Assembly: GCA_902560045.1 (NCBI GenBank)
Contig: CACEKJ010000001.1
Coordinates: 1-64,000, forward strand
Origin: an uncultured Bacteroidota bacterium
GTDB taxonomy: Bacteria; Bacteroidota; Bacteroidia; Flavobacteriales; Flavobacteriaceae
Direction of reading: 5' to 3'
Length of the DNA stretch: 64,000 nucleotides
The notes under the pieces were generated by a model, which was not told where the DNA came from, searched no databases, and was given only the letters and a program-made list of their open reading frames with translations. Each line of letters begins with the position of its first letter. The stretch's first letter is position 1. Positions 50,445 to 59,831 of this stretch are shown piece by piece. Both the position numbers and the translations under genes were made by a program.

Positions 50445-53360
50445 TTATTTGACAATCAATTTAGACACACTTGTCTTACCATCAATTGTTACTCTAGTAG
50501 TGTAAAAACCGCTTACAAGGTTAGATACATCTAAATCATCATTAAATATTGTAGTTGAAATAACTTTTCTTCCATTGATATCAAAAACTTCAACAAATTT
50601 ATCTCCAGAAACGGATGAAAGAATAGTTACTGTATTCCCATCAACTGGATTAGGATAAATTCTAAGGTTTAAAAGATCAACATCAGAAATTCCTAACGTA
50701 CCAGAAATGTTCATAGTAAACGCTCCATTAGCACTTGAATAACCTTCAACCATTATGTAATAAGTTGTAGTTCCATCTGAAGTAAATGTAATTTCTGACT
50801 GCAGACCACAAGAATCATCATTATAATAAATTTGTTCACCAGTACATGAGTCAAAAATTCTTAAATAAGTATCATAAGAACTTCCACATAATGAAACAGT
50901 AACATCCTCTTGAACTCCATCTCCAGTGAAAGAATACCATAGATCATTTGATGGATTGTTTCCAGAATCTGTAGCATTAGTTGTATCACCGGAAATTGTG
51001 TCGCCTAGGCTTAATGCAGTTGCACCTGAACACTCATCATTACAAATATTACTCAGAGCAAATGTGAGATCACAGTTAGGATCCTCACCTACAACAGTAA
51101 CTACTGGACTTGAAGTGCTTTCATATGGGCCAAATGTCAATATTCCAGTCTCCTGAGCATATTGTACATTTCCTAAATCATCTGTAAAAGTTAATAATTC
51201 AGCACTACCCATGTCAGATAAGTCAAATTCAACAGAAAAGGTGCTATCCGAACAATCAACGTTTGATGTTACTATAGTCGGAGTTGCACACGTGTTTTCT
51301 GTTATAGTCAAATCATAGCCAGTGGTATATGGGGATGGCCAGGTTGATACAACTATGTAATATGTCATTTCCGCAGAAACATTCATTTCAAATGATAAGT
51401 CATTCGTTGAAGAACCATTTAATGCAGCTGCATAACATTGTACCCCAATGTTTTCACATGAATCATAAGCAAAAATTCCAGCGTAGGTGTTTTCAGGACT
51501 CATAGAAACAGTTATTGCAGTATCACTGGTTGCAGTGTATGAATAAACAACATCATTTCCACCTAAATAACTATAAATAGTATCTGCACAACCATCACCT
51601 GGAAGACCATTATAATTATTTGAATAATTAGCGGTATCGTCAGCAGTGTTATAAGGTAATCCATCAATCTGAATGGGTGCAGCACAGTTATCTCCTAAGG
51701 CAACTGTTGAGAAATCACCTCCAAATGAAGTATATAGACTGTAGACACCTTCCGAACAAACAGCTCTAACATAAAAAGTGTAGTCTGTACTAGACTCTAA
51801 GTCATCTAAAACAAGTTCAGTAGTCTCAACAACTGTACCTTGACCAGTAGGTGGATCTAGCTCAGCTAACTGAACAACGTATTCCCATTGAGTTTCTTCA
51901 CTAAAACCAGCGTCCCAAACTATATTTGCACCATTAAGTGATTCATTTGAAACAGAAATATTTATCGGAATGTCACAATCTGGCATTTCCTCAACAACTA
52001 TTGAATCAACATACATCGCATAACCTTCAGAATCTGTAGAGGGAACATGAAACGCGATGAATGCCGGTCCAGAATAAGCAGATAAATCTACATTAACTTG
52101 TGTCCAATCACCTGAGTATTCGGTCGTTTCACTCAAAGTTATGGTGAAGTCTTCTGGATTTGATGTTGTCGTAGACATTAATACTGCCATAGAATTGTTT
52201 GGCTCATCATTTCCGAATGATTTTGCTGCAAATTTAAGTCTGTCATTACCAGATAAATTAAACCTAGGAGAAATTAAATAATCATCATTTTTACCTTGGT
52301 TTGCATACGTGTATAAATAGGCTGCTTGACTTCCCTCAAAAGCATTGCTAACATTAGTATTCCATGAGGAATTATTAGGTGCTTCTTCAGGGCTTAAATC
52401 AATAATTGTCCAGCAAATTTCGTTTTCTGAATCTGGTTCAAAACTTTCTGAGAAAGGCAGTTCAAATAAATCAGCACAACCTGTTGTAAATGCGTAACTT
52501 ACAACACCACTATTCTCTCCATCACATGTAGATCGAATATGTAAAACATAATTTGTTAAGGGATCAAGACCTGAAATTGATACTGAATTTTCAGTAATAG
52601 TGGTTCCAGATTCAAATTCTTCTCCCGCAGGTAAAACAGCATATTCAAACCCTGCAACGTTTTCACCAGATGATGACCAAGTAAAGTCTGCAGAAGTACC
52701 TAAGATATTAGAAACACTAATGTCCGTAGGATTTGGACATTGTTGTGAGATTCCCTCAAAAACTATATTTGCATATCTCAGTAAGGCATCATAAGGTGTT
52801 GGGGGTGCTAGCCCGTCAATTGGGGTTGAATCATTGTACGAAACCAGTGCTATTCTAGATGTGCCATCATAAAGAGAAGCATAAAAATCATCTCCAGAAC
52901 CGTCGTATGAACCTGTGTCCATCGTATCATGACCTGCAACAATTAGATTTTGAGTTCCATTGTAATCAAATGGTGTATCCAAAGTTATCGTGACTATCTG
53001 GTCTACGACTTCAACAGAACCACTAAAAACAAGGGTTAATTCGGACGGGGCTATATAGGAATATGCTCCATCTTCATTTTGTGGATGCTCATTTAAATCT
53101 GTATGGGCCATATAAATATCCCATGTTCCAGTATTTTCCAAATCGGTTGTTGGAGTTGCAAAATATTTTAGTCCGGTTATCTGACCAGATGCATTAATCA
53201 AATTTGCATTATATATTGTTTGACTGTAAGAGTATTCATAATATGGCTCCACAGGCTGGCTCTGATTTGTCCATTCCTCGCTTCCGACAGAAACTTGTGA
53301 AAATGAGAAAGTTGAAAAAAGAAAAATCGTAATTATTGAAAATAAGTAGTTTTTTGTCAT
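50445..53360 (-). CDS. Large T9SS-secreted adhesin-like protein with fibronectin type III and cleaved-adhesin domains
   Basis: A 971-residue secreted protein. The signal peptide ends FSFS-Q (mature Gln22). The order is: an N-terminal strand-rich region; a first Fn3 (about 210-290, CPNPTDISVSNILGTSADFT); a MAM/cleaved-adhesin-like module (about 300-455, PFSESFEPD then DDYLISPRFNLSGNDRLKFA); a second Fn3 (about 460-550); two PPC-like pre-peptidase domains (about 555-680 and 775-890); and the T9SS sorting domain (LRIYPNPVDGNTVTIL, FDINGRKVIST, final VSKLIVK). No protease catalytic motif is visible, so adhesion or surface binding is the best guess. It is flanked by its own 90-bp upstream region and a strong terminator, so it is monocistronic. 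Confidence 0.9.
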   Translation of the reverse strand: MTKNYLFSIITIFLFSTFSFSQVSVGSEEWTNQSQPVEPYYEYSYSQTIYNANLINASGQITGLKYFATPTTDLENTGTWDIYMAHTDLNEHPQNEDGAYSYIAPSELTLVFSGSVEVVDQIVTITLDTPFDYNGTQNLIVAGHDTMDTGSYDGSGDDFYASLYDGTSRIALVSYNDSTPIDGLAPPTPYDALLRYANIVFEGISQQCPNPTDISVSNILGTSADFTWSSSGENVAGFEYAVLPAGEEFESGTTITENSVSISGLDPLTNYVLHIRSTCDGENSGVVSYAFTTGCADLFELPFSESFEPDSENEICWTIIDLSPEEAPNNSSWNTNVSNAFEGSQAAYLYTYANQGKNDDYLISPRFNLSGNDRLKFAAKSFGNDEPNNSMAVLMSTTTSNPEDFTITLSETTEYSGDWTQVNVDLSAYSGPAFIAFHVPSTDSEGYAMYVDSIVVEEMPDCDIPINISVSNESLNGANIVWDAGFSEETQWEYVVQLAELDPPTGQGTVVETTELVLDDLESSTDYTFYVRAVCSEGVYSLYTSFGGDFSTVALGDNCAAPIQIDGLPYNTADDTANYSNNYNGLPGDGCADTIYSYLGGNDVVYSYTATSDTAITVSMSPENTYAGIFAYDSCENIGVQCYAAALNGSSTNDLSFEMNVSAEMTYYIVVSTWPSPYTTGYDLTITENTCATPTIVTSNVDCSDSTFSVEFDLSDMGSAELLTFTDDLGNVQYAQETGILTFGPYESTSSPVVTVVGEDPNCDLTFALSNICNDECSGATALSLGDTISGDTTNATDSGNNPSNDLWYSFTGDGVQEDVTVSLCGSSYDTYLRIFDSCTGEQIYYNDDSCGLQSEITFTSDGTTTYYIMVEGYSSANGAFTMNISGTLGISDVDLLNLRIYPNPVDGNTVTILSSVSGDKFVEVFDINGRKVISTTIFNDDLDVSNLVSGFYTTRVTIDGKTSVSKLIVK

Positions 53361-53450
53361 GACATTTTAATTTATTGATACTACAATTTATTAAAAAACA
53401 GTCAATTATAAAAACCTAAAAAACGCTTATTGTGTGATACTAATTTAGAA

Positions 53451-54266
53451 TCACTGATTTTCAATTATGTCCATAATACTGTCACTAACACCCATGTTAC
53501 TAAACCCACCATCATTATATAAGTTTTGAAGAGTAACTCTTTTTGTTAAATCACTAAAAAGGGTAATGGTGTAATTAGCACAGTCCATTGCAGTGGCGTT
53601 GCCCAAGGGTGACATTTTATCTGCGTATTTAATAAAACCATCAAAACCTTTGACACCTTTACCAGCAGTGGTGGGTGTTGGAGATTGAGAAATTGTATTT
53701 ACTCTTACTTTTTTATCTTTTCCAAAGAAATAACCAAAACTCCTTGCGACACTTTCTAAATAGGCCTTATTATCAGCCATGTCATTATAATCTGGAAAAA
53801 CTCGCTGAGCAGCCATGTAGGATAGAGCTACAATACTACCCCACTCATTCATAGCGTCATTTTTATAAAGTGTTTGCATGACTCTATGGAAAGACATAGC
53901 AGATACATCCAATCCTTTATGTGTCCAATCATAATTTTGATCTGTATAAGATTTACCTTTTCTTACATTAATAGACATCCCAATTGAATGCAGAACAAAA
54001 TCTAATTTACCCCCCAATATATTCATGGAATCTGAAACCAATTTTTCCAAATCTTCTAGGGATGTTGCATCGGCAGGAATTACTTTGGATTTTGTTTTTT
54101 CTGCTAGTTCGTTAATTTGGCCCATTCTCATTGCCACTGGTGCATTGGTTAAAACAAATGTTCCCCCTTCTTCAAAAACCCGTTCAGCGGTTATCCACGC
54201 AATTGAATTTGGATCTAACGCTCCGAAAATGATACCTTTCTTTCCTTTAAGTAAACCGTGTGACAT
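53451..54266 (-). CDS. fabI: Enoyl-[acyl-carrier-protein] reductase FabI
   Basis: A 271-residue NADH-dependent reductase for the last step of fatty acid elongation. It starts MSHGLLKGKKGIIFGALDPN. The catalytic pair is Tyr160-x6-Lys167 in PDYNDMADNKAYLE, and SQSPTPTTAGKGVKGF forms the substrate loop. The ATG at 54266 is preferred; an in-frame upstream ATG would add 26 non-conserved residues running into the recN 3' end. An imperfect box TATATTTA lies about 20 bases upstream, so it may have its own promoter. Confidence 0.95.
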   Translation of the reverse strand: MSHGLLKGKKGIIFGALDPNSIAWITAERVFEEGGTFVLTNAPVAMRMGQINELAEKTKSKVIPADATSLEDLEKLVSDSMNILGGKLDFVLHSIGMSINVRKGKSYTDQNYDWTHKGLDVSAMSFHRVMQTLYKNDAMNEWGSIVALSYMAAQRVFPDYNDMADNKAYLESVARSFGYFFGKDKKVRVNTISQSPTPTTAGKGVKGFDGFIKYADKMSPLGNATAMDCANYTITLFSDLTKRVTLQNLYNDGGFSNMGVSDSIMDIIENQ

Positions 54267-54297
54267 ATAAATATTTTTAATTTTAGTAAATATAAGA

Positions 54298-55950
54298 TTA
54301 ATTAAGTAACTGTTTTGCATGAATAAATGCAGATTCTGAAGCATTATTACCCTCTAACATTTTTGCTATCTCAACAATTCTGTCATTTTCGTTTAATTTC
54401 AACATCATTGTTTTAGTAAATCCTTCCTCATCGGATTTATAGATTTTAAAATGAGATTCACCCATGGCAGCAATCTGCGGTAAATGAGTGATAGAAAAGG
54501 TTTGGAGTTTAGAGCCAAGGTTCTTCATAATTATTCCCATCTTTTTAGAAATTTCCCCTGAAACACCTGTGTCAATTTCATCAAAAATAATTGATGGCAA
54601 CTGATTATAATTTGCCATTATGGACTTAATAGCGAGCATAATTCTTGACATTTCTCCTCCAGATGCGGCCTCTTTTATTTTTTTAAAGTCATACCCTTTA
54701 TTAGCTTTAAATAAAAATTGAATTTCATCCATTCCTTTTTTATAAAAATTTTCAGAAGGCACTAAATCTATTTTAAATTTAGAATTTTTCATTCCTAAAT
54801 CTGTTAAAACATTTTCGATACGACTAATAAAGTCCGGAATAACCAAAAGTCTATTCTCATGTATTTTTTGGGCAACTTCTTTTAATTTATCTTTTAATAA
54901 CAAACATTCCTTTTTAAGAAAAGATATTTTCTGATCTATATTTTCAGTCGACTCAACCTTTTGGGCTAATTTGTCTCTGAATTCAACTAGATCTTCTATA
55001 GTTGATATTGAATGTTTTCTAAATAAGTTATTTATAGAATCAATTTTAGCAATAACAGTATTTAATTTATCTGGATTTTGTTCAAGTGAATTTAAAATAG
55101 AATCGATATCAGAAGCTATATCATCTGTTTCAATTTTTAAGGAGATAATTCTATCTAAAATAGATTTATATTTTTCAGAATTCTCAGAAATTTTTGAAAT
55201 AGAATTTTTAAGTTTTAACAGATTAGATGAAATACCTAAATCCTCATTATTAATTAATTGACTACTAAAGTTTAGTTCACTTGAAATCTCTTCAAAATTT
55301 GAAAGAGAACTCTGTATGTTTTCTAGATCTTCTAAATTCTCATTTAATACATTGGAACTGTCAATTTCATCAAGAATAAATCGATTATAATCGATAGATT
55401 GAATTAAATTTTTTCTTTCATCAACAAGAAAATCTAAATCCCTTTTTTTTGTTTTATAAGAGTTAAGTAAATTTTCATATTCTAGAACATTGTTGCTGTT
55501 ATTAGAAATAATATCTAAAATATTAAATTGAAAATCGTCTTCTAATATTTCTAAATTTTGATATTGTGAATGGATGTCTATAATCTTGGAGCCTATAGCA
55601 GATAATTGACCCAAATTTACAGGACTATCATTAATAAATGCTCTCGATTTTCCAGATGATGATATTTCTCTTCTCAAGATGGTTTCAGTATCATAATCTA
55701 ACTCCTGTTTGTCAAATATGGATTTTAAATTATATGAACCAATATCAAAAACTCCTTCGATAATACACTTTTGTGACTTGTCTCTGTTAACAGACAAGTC
55801 TGCCCTTTTACCTAAAATTAGTGAAATACCACCAACCAATATTGATTTTCCAGCACCTGTCTCACCAGTAATCACTGTGAAACCATTATTAAAAGAAACA
55901 GAAAGTTCATCAATTAATAAGTAGTTCTTAATGGATAAGGATTTTAACAT
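54298..55950 (-). CDS. recN: DNA repair protein RecN
   Basis: A 550-residue SMC-like ATPase of double-strand break repair. The N-terminal Walker A is GETGAGKSILVGGISLIL. The central ~300 residues are a long coiled coil. The C-terminal half has SGGEMSRIMLAIKSIMA (signature) and IIFDEIDTGVSGEISKKMG (Walker B). Length is normal. It is the fifth gene of the bamD-rpoZ-coaBC-porD-recN run, 43 bp downstream of porD. Confidence 0.97.
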   Translation of the reverse strand: MLKSLSIKNYLLIDELSVSFNNGFTVITGETGAGKSILVGGISLILGKRADLSVNRDKSQKCIIEGVFDIGSYNLKSIFDKQELDYDTETILRREISSSGKSRAFINDSPVNLGQLSAIGSKIIDIHSQYQNLEILEDDFQFNILDIISNNSNNVLEYENLLNSYKTKKRDLDFLVDERKNLIQSIDYNRFILDEIDSSNVLNENLEDLENIQSSLSNFEEISSELNFSSQLINNEDLGISSNLLKLKNSISKISENSEKYKSILDRIISLKIETDDIASDIDSILNSLEQNPDKLNTVIAKIDSINNLFRKHSISTIEDLVEFRDKLAQKVESTENIDQKISFLKKECLLLKDKLKEVAQKIHENRLLVIPDFISRIENVLTDLGMKNSKFKIDLVPSENFYKKGMDEIQFLFKANKGYDFKKIKEAASGGEMSRIMLAIKSIMANYNQLPSIIFDEIDTGVSGEISKKMGIIMKNLGSKLQTFSITHLPQIAAMGESHFKIYKSDEEGFTKTMMLKLNENDRIVEIAKMLEGNNASESAFIHAKQLLN

Positions 55951-55993
55951 TTAAGAAGTTTAATGATTATTAAAATTAACAATTGTATTTTAA

Positions 55994-56884
55994 TTAGAAA
56001 CTAATATTTCTCCATTTATCAGAATGATTTGAAGCAATTTTACTCAATGTGGAGATTAGGTTTGTAACTGGAACCTTTGGTCCTGCACTAAAAATATCTA
56101 AAATTTCATCGGCTTTTGTATCAAAAAAAACTCTCATAATATATGAATTTGGCCTTCTTCTATCCATTTGGCCTAATAACATGATGGATTCAGCTATTGA
56201 TTCTTTAGCGGCTTTTGGTTGAGTTGCCATTATATCTAAACCTTTTATGTGATAATCATACATGGTTTTTCTGTATTCTTTATAGGTAGTTGATAAAATA
56301 TTATCTATTAAATAATAACGGGACTGAAGTCCATCACTCGGACCCCATCCCCGAAAACCTTTTTGCTGCGAAAAATCTAATATTTTTTGAGCTTTATTGA
56401 AATATTGAGTTCCGGAATTTAGTTCAAAAGTATCTGAATCTACTCCTAGAATCATATTGATATGAAAAGCAATTACTGAAACTAAATTGTTTTCAAATTG
56501 GTTCTCGTTAAAAGAAAGATTTTGGTACTCTTGATATCTAAATGAGAAATTTCTATCATTAAAATTGTAAACCAAGGAATTATAAGATGAATTGTATATT
56601 GGTCTGGATGACTGAATTTGAATTGTGCCTTGAAAAATATCATTTTCATAGGAATTAATATTAATGAACATTGAACAGTCAATTTTTTCATTAGGTCTAA
56701 CCAATTTACCTGTCCAACTGTTGTTATTTACAAATTCTGATAATTGTGTTTCTAAAGTTTTAAAAACTTGAAGGTTTTCATCACCTGTTTGTCTAGCGTC
56801 AATTATAATATCACAATTTAATTCTTGAGAGTATAAATGTGAGAAACTCACTACAAATAATAAATAAAAAAATTGTCTCAACAT
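55994..56884 (-). CDS. porD: DUF4835 family protein (T9SS-associated PorD)
   Basis: A 296-residue exported protein. The signal peptide ends HLYS-Q (mature Gln20). The domain carries ELNCDIIIDARQTGDENL, FRYQEYQNLSFNENQFENNL, the MILGVDSDTFELNSGTQYFN region and QKGFRGWGPSDG. This is the DUF4835 family, which I recall being named PorD and linked with T9SS in Porphyromonas; its precise role is not settled. It lies between coaBC and recN, an order I believe is common in Flavobacteriia. The window has two T9SS cargo proteins. Confidence 0.88.
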   Translation of the reverse strand: MLRQFFYLLFVVSFSHLYSQELNCDIIIDARQTGDENLQVFKTLETQLSEFVNNNSWTGKLVRPNEKIDCSMFININSYENDIFQGTIQIQSSRPIYNSSYNSLVYNFNDRNFSFRYQEYQNLSFNENQFENNLVSVIAFHINMILGVDSDTFELNSGTQYFNKAQKILDFSQQKGFRGWGPSDGLQSRYYLIDNILSTTYKEYRKTMYDYHIKGLDIMATQPKAAKESIAESIMLLGQMDRRRPNSYIMRVFFDTKADEILDIFSAGPKVPVTNLISTLSKIASNHSDKWRNISF

Positions 56885-56886
56885 AT

Positions 56887-58080
56887 CTATATTATATGAT
56901 TAAAAATATCCTTTGCAACAGCTGATTTTTTCTTTAAATCATAGTTAAAAACTTCATTTTTTGAATTTATAACACTAACCTTGTTTGTATCATATCCAAA
57001 ACCTGCCCCCTCATCGTTTAGTGAATTCAGAACAATAAGATCTAAGTTTTTATTGATAATCTTTTTTTTGGCATTTTCAAGCTCATTTTCATTTTCTAAT
57101 GCAAAACCAACTAAAAACTGGTTGGATTTAATTTTTCCTAACTCAAAAAGTATATCCTTTGTCTTTTTAAACTTTACATTTAATTCTTTATTGTCTTTTT
57201 TTAGTTTTTTTTCTGAAAACTCTAAAGGTTTGTAGTCACTAACTGCTGCAGACATAATAACTATGTCCGAGTTGTCAAAAAAACTCAATGTTTTTTGTAA
57301 CATTTCATCGCTTGTCTTAATTTTTATCAATTTTATTTTATCTGAGGGTAAATTAATTTTACTAGGTCCACTGATTAAAGTTACATTTGCTCCTAAATTG
57401 ATTGCCTCTTGAGCAAGCGAATAACCCATCTTTCCCGTTGAATGATTTGAAATAAATCTTACGGGATCAATTTCCTCTATTGTTGGACCAGCGGTAATTA
57501 AGACGTTTTTATTTTTCAAAGGTAATTGACTAGAAAAATGATCAATTACAAAGTCAATAATTTCTTTTGGTTCAGGAAGTCGGCCTTCCCCGACCAAGCC
57601 ACTTGCTAATTCTCCGACTGAAGGAGGAATTAATACATTTCCGAAAGATTGTAGTTGAGATATTGATTTCTTGGTAGATTCATGCTTGTACATGTCTAAA
57701 TCCATAGCTGGAGCAAAAAATACTTTAGATTTGCATGATAAATAAACCGCAATTAAAAGGTTATCACAATTCCCATTAGACATCTTAAATAAAGTGTTAG
57801 CTGTAGCGGGACATACTATCATAAAATCACACCATAATCCGAGATCAACATGATTGTTCCATACACCATCTTCATCTTCAGATTTAAAAGTTGAATAAAC
57901 AGGGTTATTTGATACAGTTGATAAGGACAGTGGAGTGACAAAGTCTTTTGCACTTTCGGTCATCACTACTTTGACATTCGCACCCTCTTTTATAAAGGCT
58001 CGTACTATATTAGGACTCTTATATGCAGCGATACCACCAGAAATACCAAGAAGGACATTTTTACCGCTTAAAACTGACAT
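56887..58080 (-). CDS. coaBC: Bifunctional phosphopantothenoylcysteine decarboxylase / synthetase
   Basis: A 397-residue fusion for CoA synthesis. The N-terminal flavin-dependent CoaC domain (about 1-180) has LLGISGGIAAYKSPNIV, the catalytic-type His in NNHVDLG, and FAPAMDLDMYKH. The C-terminal CoaB domain (about 190-397) has VLITAGPTIEEIDPVRFISN, the SAAVSDYKP motif, and KKTKDILFELG. It lies 3 bp after rpoZ and 2 bp before porD. Confidence 0.97.
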   Translation of the reverse strand: MSVLSGKNVLLGISGGIAAYKSPNIVRAFIKEGANVKVVMTESAKDFVTPLSLSTVSNNPVYSTFKSEDEDGVWNNHVDLGLWCDFMIVCPATANTLFKMSNGNCDNLLIAVYLSCKSKVFFAPAMDLDMYKHESTKKSISQLQSFGNVLIPPSVGELASGLVGEGRLPEPKEIIDFVIDHFSSQLPLKNKNVLITAGPTIEEIDPVRFISNHSTGKMGYSLAQEAINLGANVTLISGPSKINLPSDKIKLIKIKTSDEMLQKTLSFFDNSDIVIMSAAVSDYKPLEFSEKKLKKDNKELNVKFKKTKDILFELGKIKSNQFLVGFALENENELENAKKKIINKNLDLIVLNSLNDEGAGFGYDTNKVSVINSKNEVFNYDLKKKSAVAKDIFNHII

Positions 58081-58083
58081 TAT

Positions 58084-58413
58084 TTATTCTTCAATTTCCT
58101 CTTTGCTATCTCTATGATAAACTTTATCATCTAACCATTCTTGAATGGCAACAGCGTGAGGTTTAGGAAGCTTTTCATAAAATTTAGAAACTTCAATCTG
58201 CTCCTTATTTTCGAAGATTTCTTCAAGACTATCATTGTAAGTTGCAAATTCCTCTAGTTTTTCAATAAGCTCTTTTTTGACATCTCCCTTAATCTGCTCA
58301 GCTCTTTTAGAAATAATCGAAATAGCCTCATATATATTATCAGTCTGACTTTCAATTTCGTTACGATTATAAGTTTTTGTTGTTTGAGCTGCTTTTGAAT
58401 TTTTAATATCCAT
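58084..58413 (-). CDS. rpoZ: DNA-directed RNA polymerase omega subunit (Rpb6-like)
   Basis: A 109-residue RNA polymerase subunit that stabilises beta-prime. TDNIYEAISIISKRAEQI matches the Rpb6/omega core helix seen in Bacteroidota omega, which is longer and more Rpb6-like than that of E. coli. The C-terminal half is acidic (EEIFENKEQIEVSKFYE). The location upstream of coaBC is the usual context for rpoZ in many bacteria. Confidence 0.92.
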   Translation of the reverse strand: MDIKNSKAAQTTKTYNRNEIESQTDNIYEAISIISKRAEQIKGDVKKELIEKLEEFATYNDSLEEIFENKEQIEVSKFYEKLPKPHAVAIQEWLDDKVYHRDSKEEIEE

Positions 58414-58423
58414 TGTTTTTAGA

Positions 58424-59209
58424 TTAAATATTATTAAGTTTTACTAATTCCTCCATTTTGGTTTCCATTTCTTTCAAAAATTCAGAATCTTTATAATTAT
58501 TTTTAAAAGAATTGAAATAGTTAACTACATTTCCAATTCTTTCTTCCTGTTTCCACACAACACTATTGATAGCCAGCTTGTATGCTGAATCAAATCTGTA
58601 ATACAATGCTTTTTCCCTCAAATCAGATCCTGGAAAATCAATAAGAAAATTATCAAATGATTTTATAGATGCTTGATAGTCAGTTAAAACATTGTACTGA
58701 AGTGCAATGTTAAATTCTTTAAACTCCAATCTGTAGTCTAATTCAAAAATTAATTCGTTGGCGTCATTAATTAATTCTGACTCAGGGTATGAATTTATAA
58801 ATTCTTGTAGTTTATCAATGGCTATTTTAATATTCTCGGGATCTTTTGAGAATACAGGAGCCATTAAGTAATAACTTTTAGCACCAAGGAATGCAACCTC
58901 CTCAACTTTTTCACTATCTGGATAAGAATTAACAAATCTTTCCATTTGATAAGAAGCACTATTATAGTCTTTGGTGTTATAAAAGCACATTGCTTGCATG
59001 TAAGTAAGCTTTTGGGCTTGGGGTTTACCTCTGTATTGAGGTAAAATTTGAGCAAAAAGTCGTGAAGCTTTTGAAAACTTTTCGTTATCATACAACTCTG
59101 TACCAAGATTAAATTTTACTGAAATCTCATCAGTAGTCAACGCTTTTTGATATTCACTACAGGAAAGAGTGAACATAATTATCAATAAAGTGTATATAAC
59201 TTTTCTCAT
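58424..59209 (-). CDS. bamD: Outer membrane protein assembly factor BamD
   Basis: A 261-residue lipoprotein (lipobox MFTLSC, Cys17). TPR-like helical repeats include GTELYDNEKFSKASRLFAQI, DYNSASYQMERFVNSYPDSE and NIKIAIDKLQEFINSYPESE. BamD is the essential docking partner of BamA in outer-membrane beta-barrel insertion. It is the first gene of the minus-strand operon; a TAATTTTG box lies 13 bases upstream of the ATG. Confidence 0.95.
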   Translation of the reverse strand: MRKVIYTLLIIMFTLSCSEYQKALTTDEISVKFNLGTELYDNEKFSKASRLFAQILPQYRGKPQAQKLTYMQAMCFYNTKDYNSASYQMERFVNSYPDSEKVEEVAFLGAKSYYLMAPVFSKDPENIKIAIDKLQEFINSYPESELINDANELIFELDYRLEFKEFNIALQYNVLTDYQASIKSFDNFLIDFPGSDLREKALYYRFDSAYKLAINSVVWKQEERIGNVVNYFNSFKNNYKDSEFLKEMETKMEELVKLNNI

Positions 59210-59222
59210 ATTTTAGGGTGTT

Positions 59223-59230
59223 CAAAATTA
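59223..59230 (-). promoter_or_regulatory. Candidate -7 box TAATTTTG for the bamD operon
   Basis: An exact TAnnTTTG match on the minus strand, giving a start about 9 bases before the bamD ATG (59209). It would drive bamD-rpoZ-coaBC-porD-recN. No -33 TTG is seen. Confidence 0.5.
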
Positions 59231-59258
59231 TGAATTAATTATGGATAAAAAAACATAC

Positions 59259-59780
59259 TTAATCAATCTTATTTAATCCTTTCAAATATTTTTTCAATTC
59301 TTTGCCAAAAATATCAACAAAATTAGGATTGATATCTATTATAAAATCATTCAAATTTTGATCGAAATCGGAAAGACCTATTTTAAAAAATGACTTTGAA
59401 CAAGCAGTTGCATAATTAAGTTCTAAATTATCGTTTTTATAATAGCTGATTAATGCGTCAAACTCCGAGTCAATAAATTCTTGCAAATCTAGATTTTTTA
59501 TAACACCATTCCATCCAAAATCTTTTGATTCAAAATAAGAATCCCAATGATTTAGTTTTGTATCAACATCTGATAAATAAGTAATGAATTTTATCTTATT
59601 CTCATTTATTCCGTAGTCTTTGAGAATATTTATCAATTTGTCATATTGCTTAAACTCACCGATATTTACAATAACCCCAACAGATTCAATTTTTTTATTT
59701 TCTGCAGATTGAACTCTAGATTCAATTGCTCTTTTTATGAATTTTCTATTGGATCTGTTTTTAAGGAATTTTATAAACAT
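59259..59780 (-). CDS. Hypothetical protein (DUF6913-like)
   Basis: A 173-residue soluble protein without signal peptide. The basic N-terminus (FLKNRSNRKFIKRAIE) precedes an alpha/beta region (ESVGVIVNIGEFKQYDKLIN, SDFDALISYYKNDNLELNYA, ACSKSFFKIGLSDFDQNLND). It resembles a small flavobacterial family I recall as DUF6913 near bamD; I am not certain of the number. No catalytic motif is visible. It has its own -7 box (59799-59806) and lies 49 bp upstream of bamD. Confidence 0.75.
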   Translation of the reverse strand: MFIKFLKNRSNRKFIKRAIESRVQSAENKKIESVGVIVNIGEFKQYDKLINILKDYGINENKIKFITYLSDVDTKLNHWDSYFESKDFGWNGVIKNLDLQEFIDSEFDALISYYKNDNLELNYATACSKSFFKIGLSDFDQNLNDFIIDINPNFVDIFGKELKKYLKGLNKID

Positions 59781-59798
59781 ATTTTAGTTTAATTAAAA

Positions 59799-59806
59799 CA
59801 AAAATA
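59799..59806 (-). promoter_or_regulatory. Candidate -7 box TATTTTTG for the hypothetical gene
   Basis: An exact TAnnTTTG match on the minus strand, 18 bases upstream of the ATG at 59780, in the short divergent spacer shared with the 5'-nucleotidase gene. No -33 TTG is seen. Confidence 0.45.
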
Positions 59807-59831
59807 ACTAATTTAACTATGTTTTTTTAAT

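Noticed and set aside
50926-51156. Plus-strand open frame inside the T9SS adhesin gene
   Set aside because: It is antisense to a long repetitive coding region; no ribosome site, no recognisable product.
53451-54344. FabI with 26 extra N-terminal residues
   Set aside because: The extra residues are encoded in the recN 3' end and the spacer, and resemble no reductase; MSHGLLKGKK is the family start.
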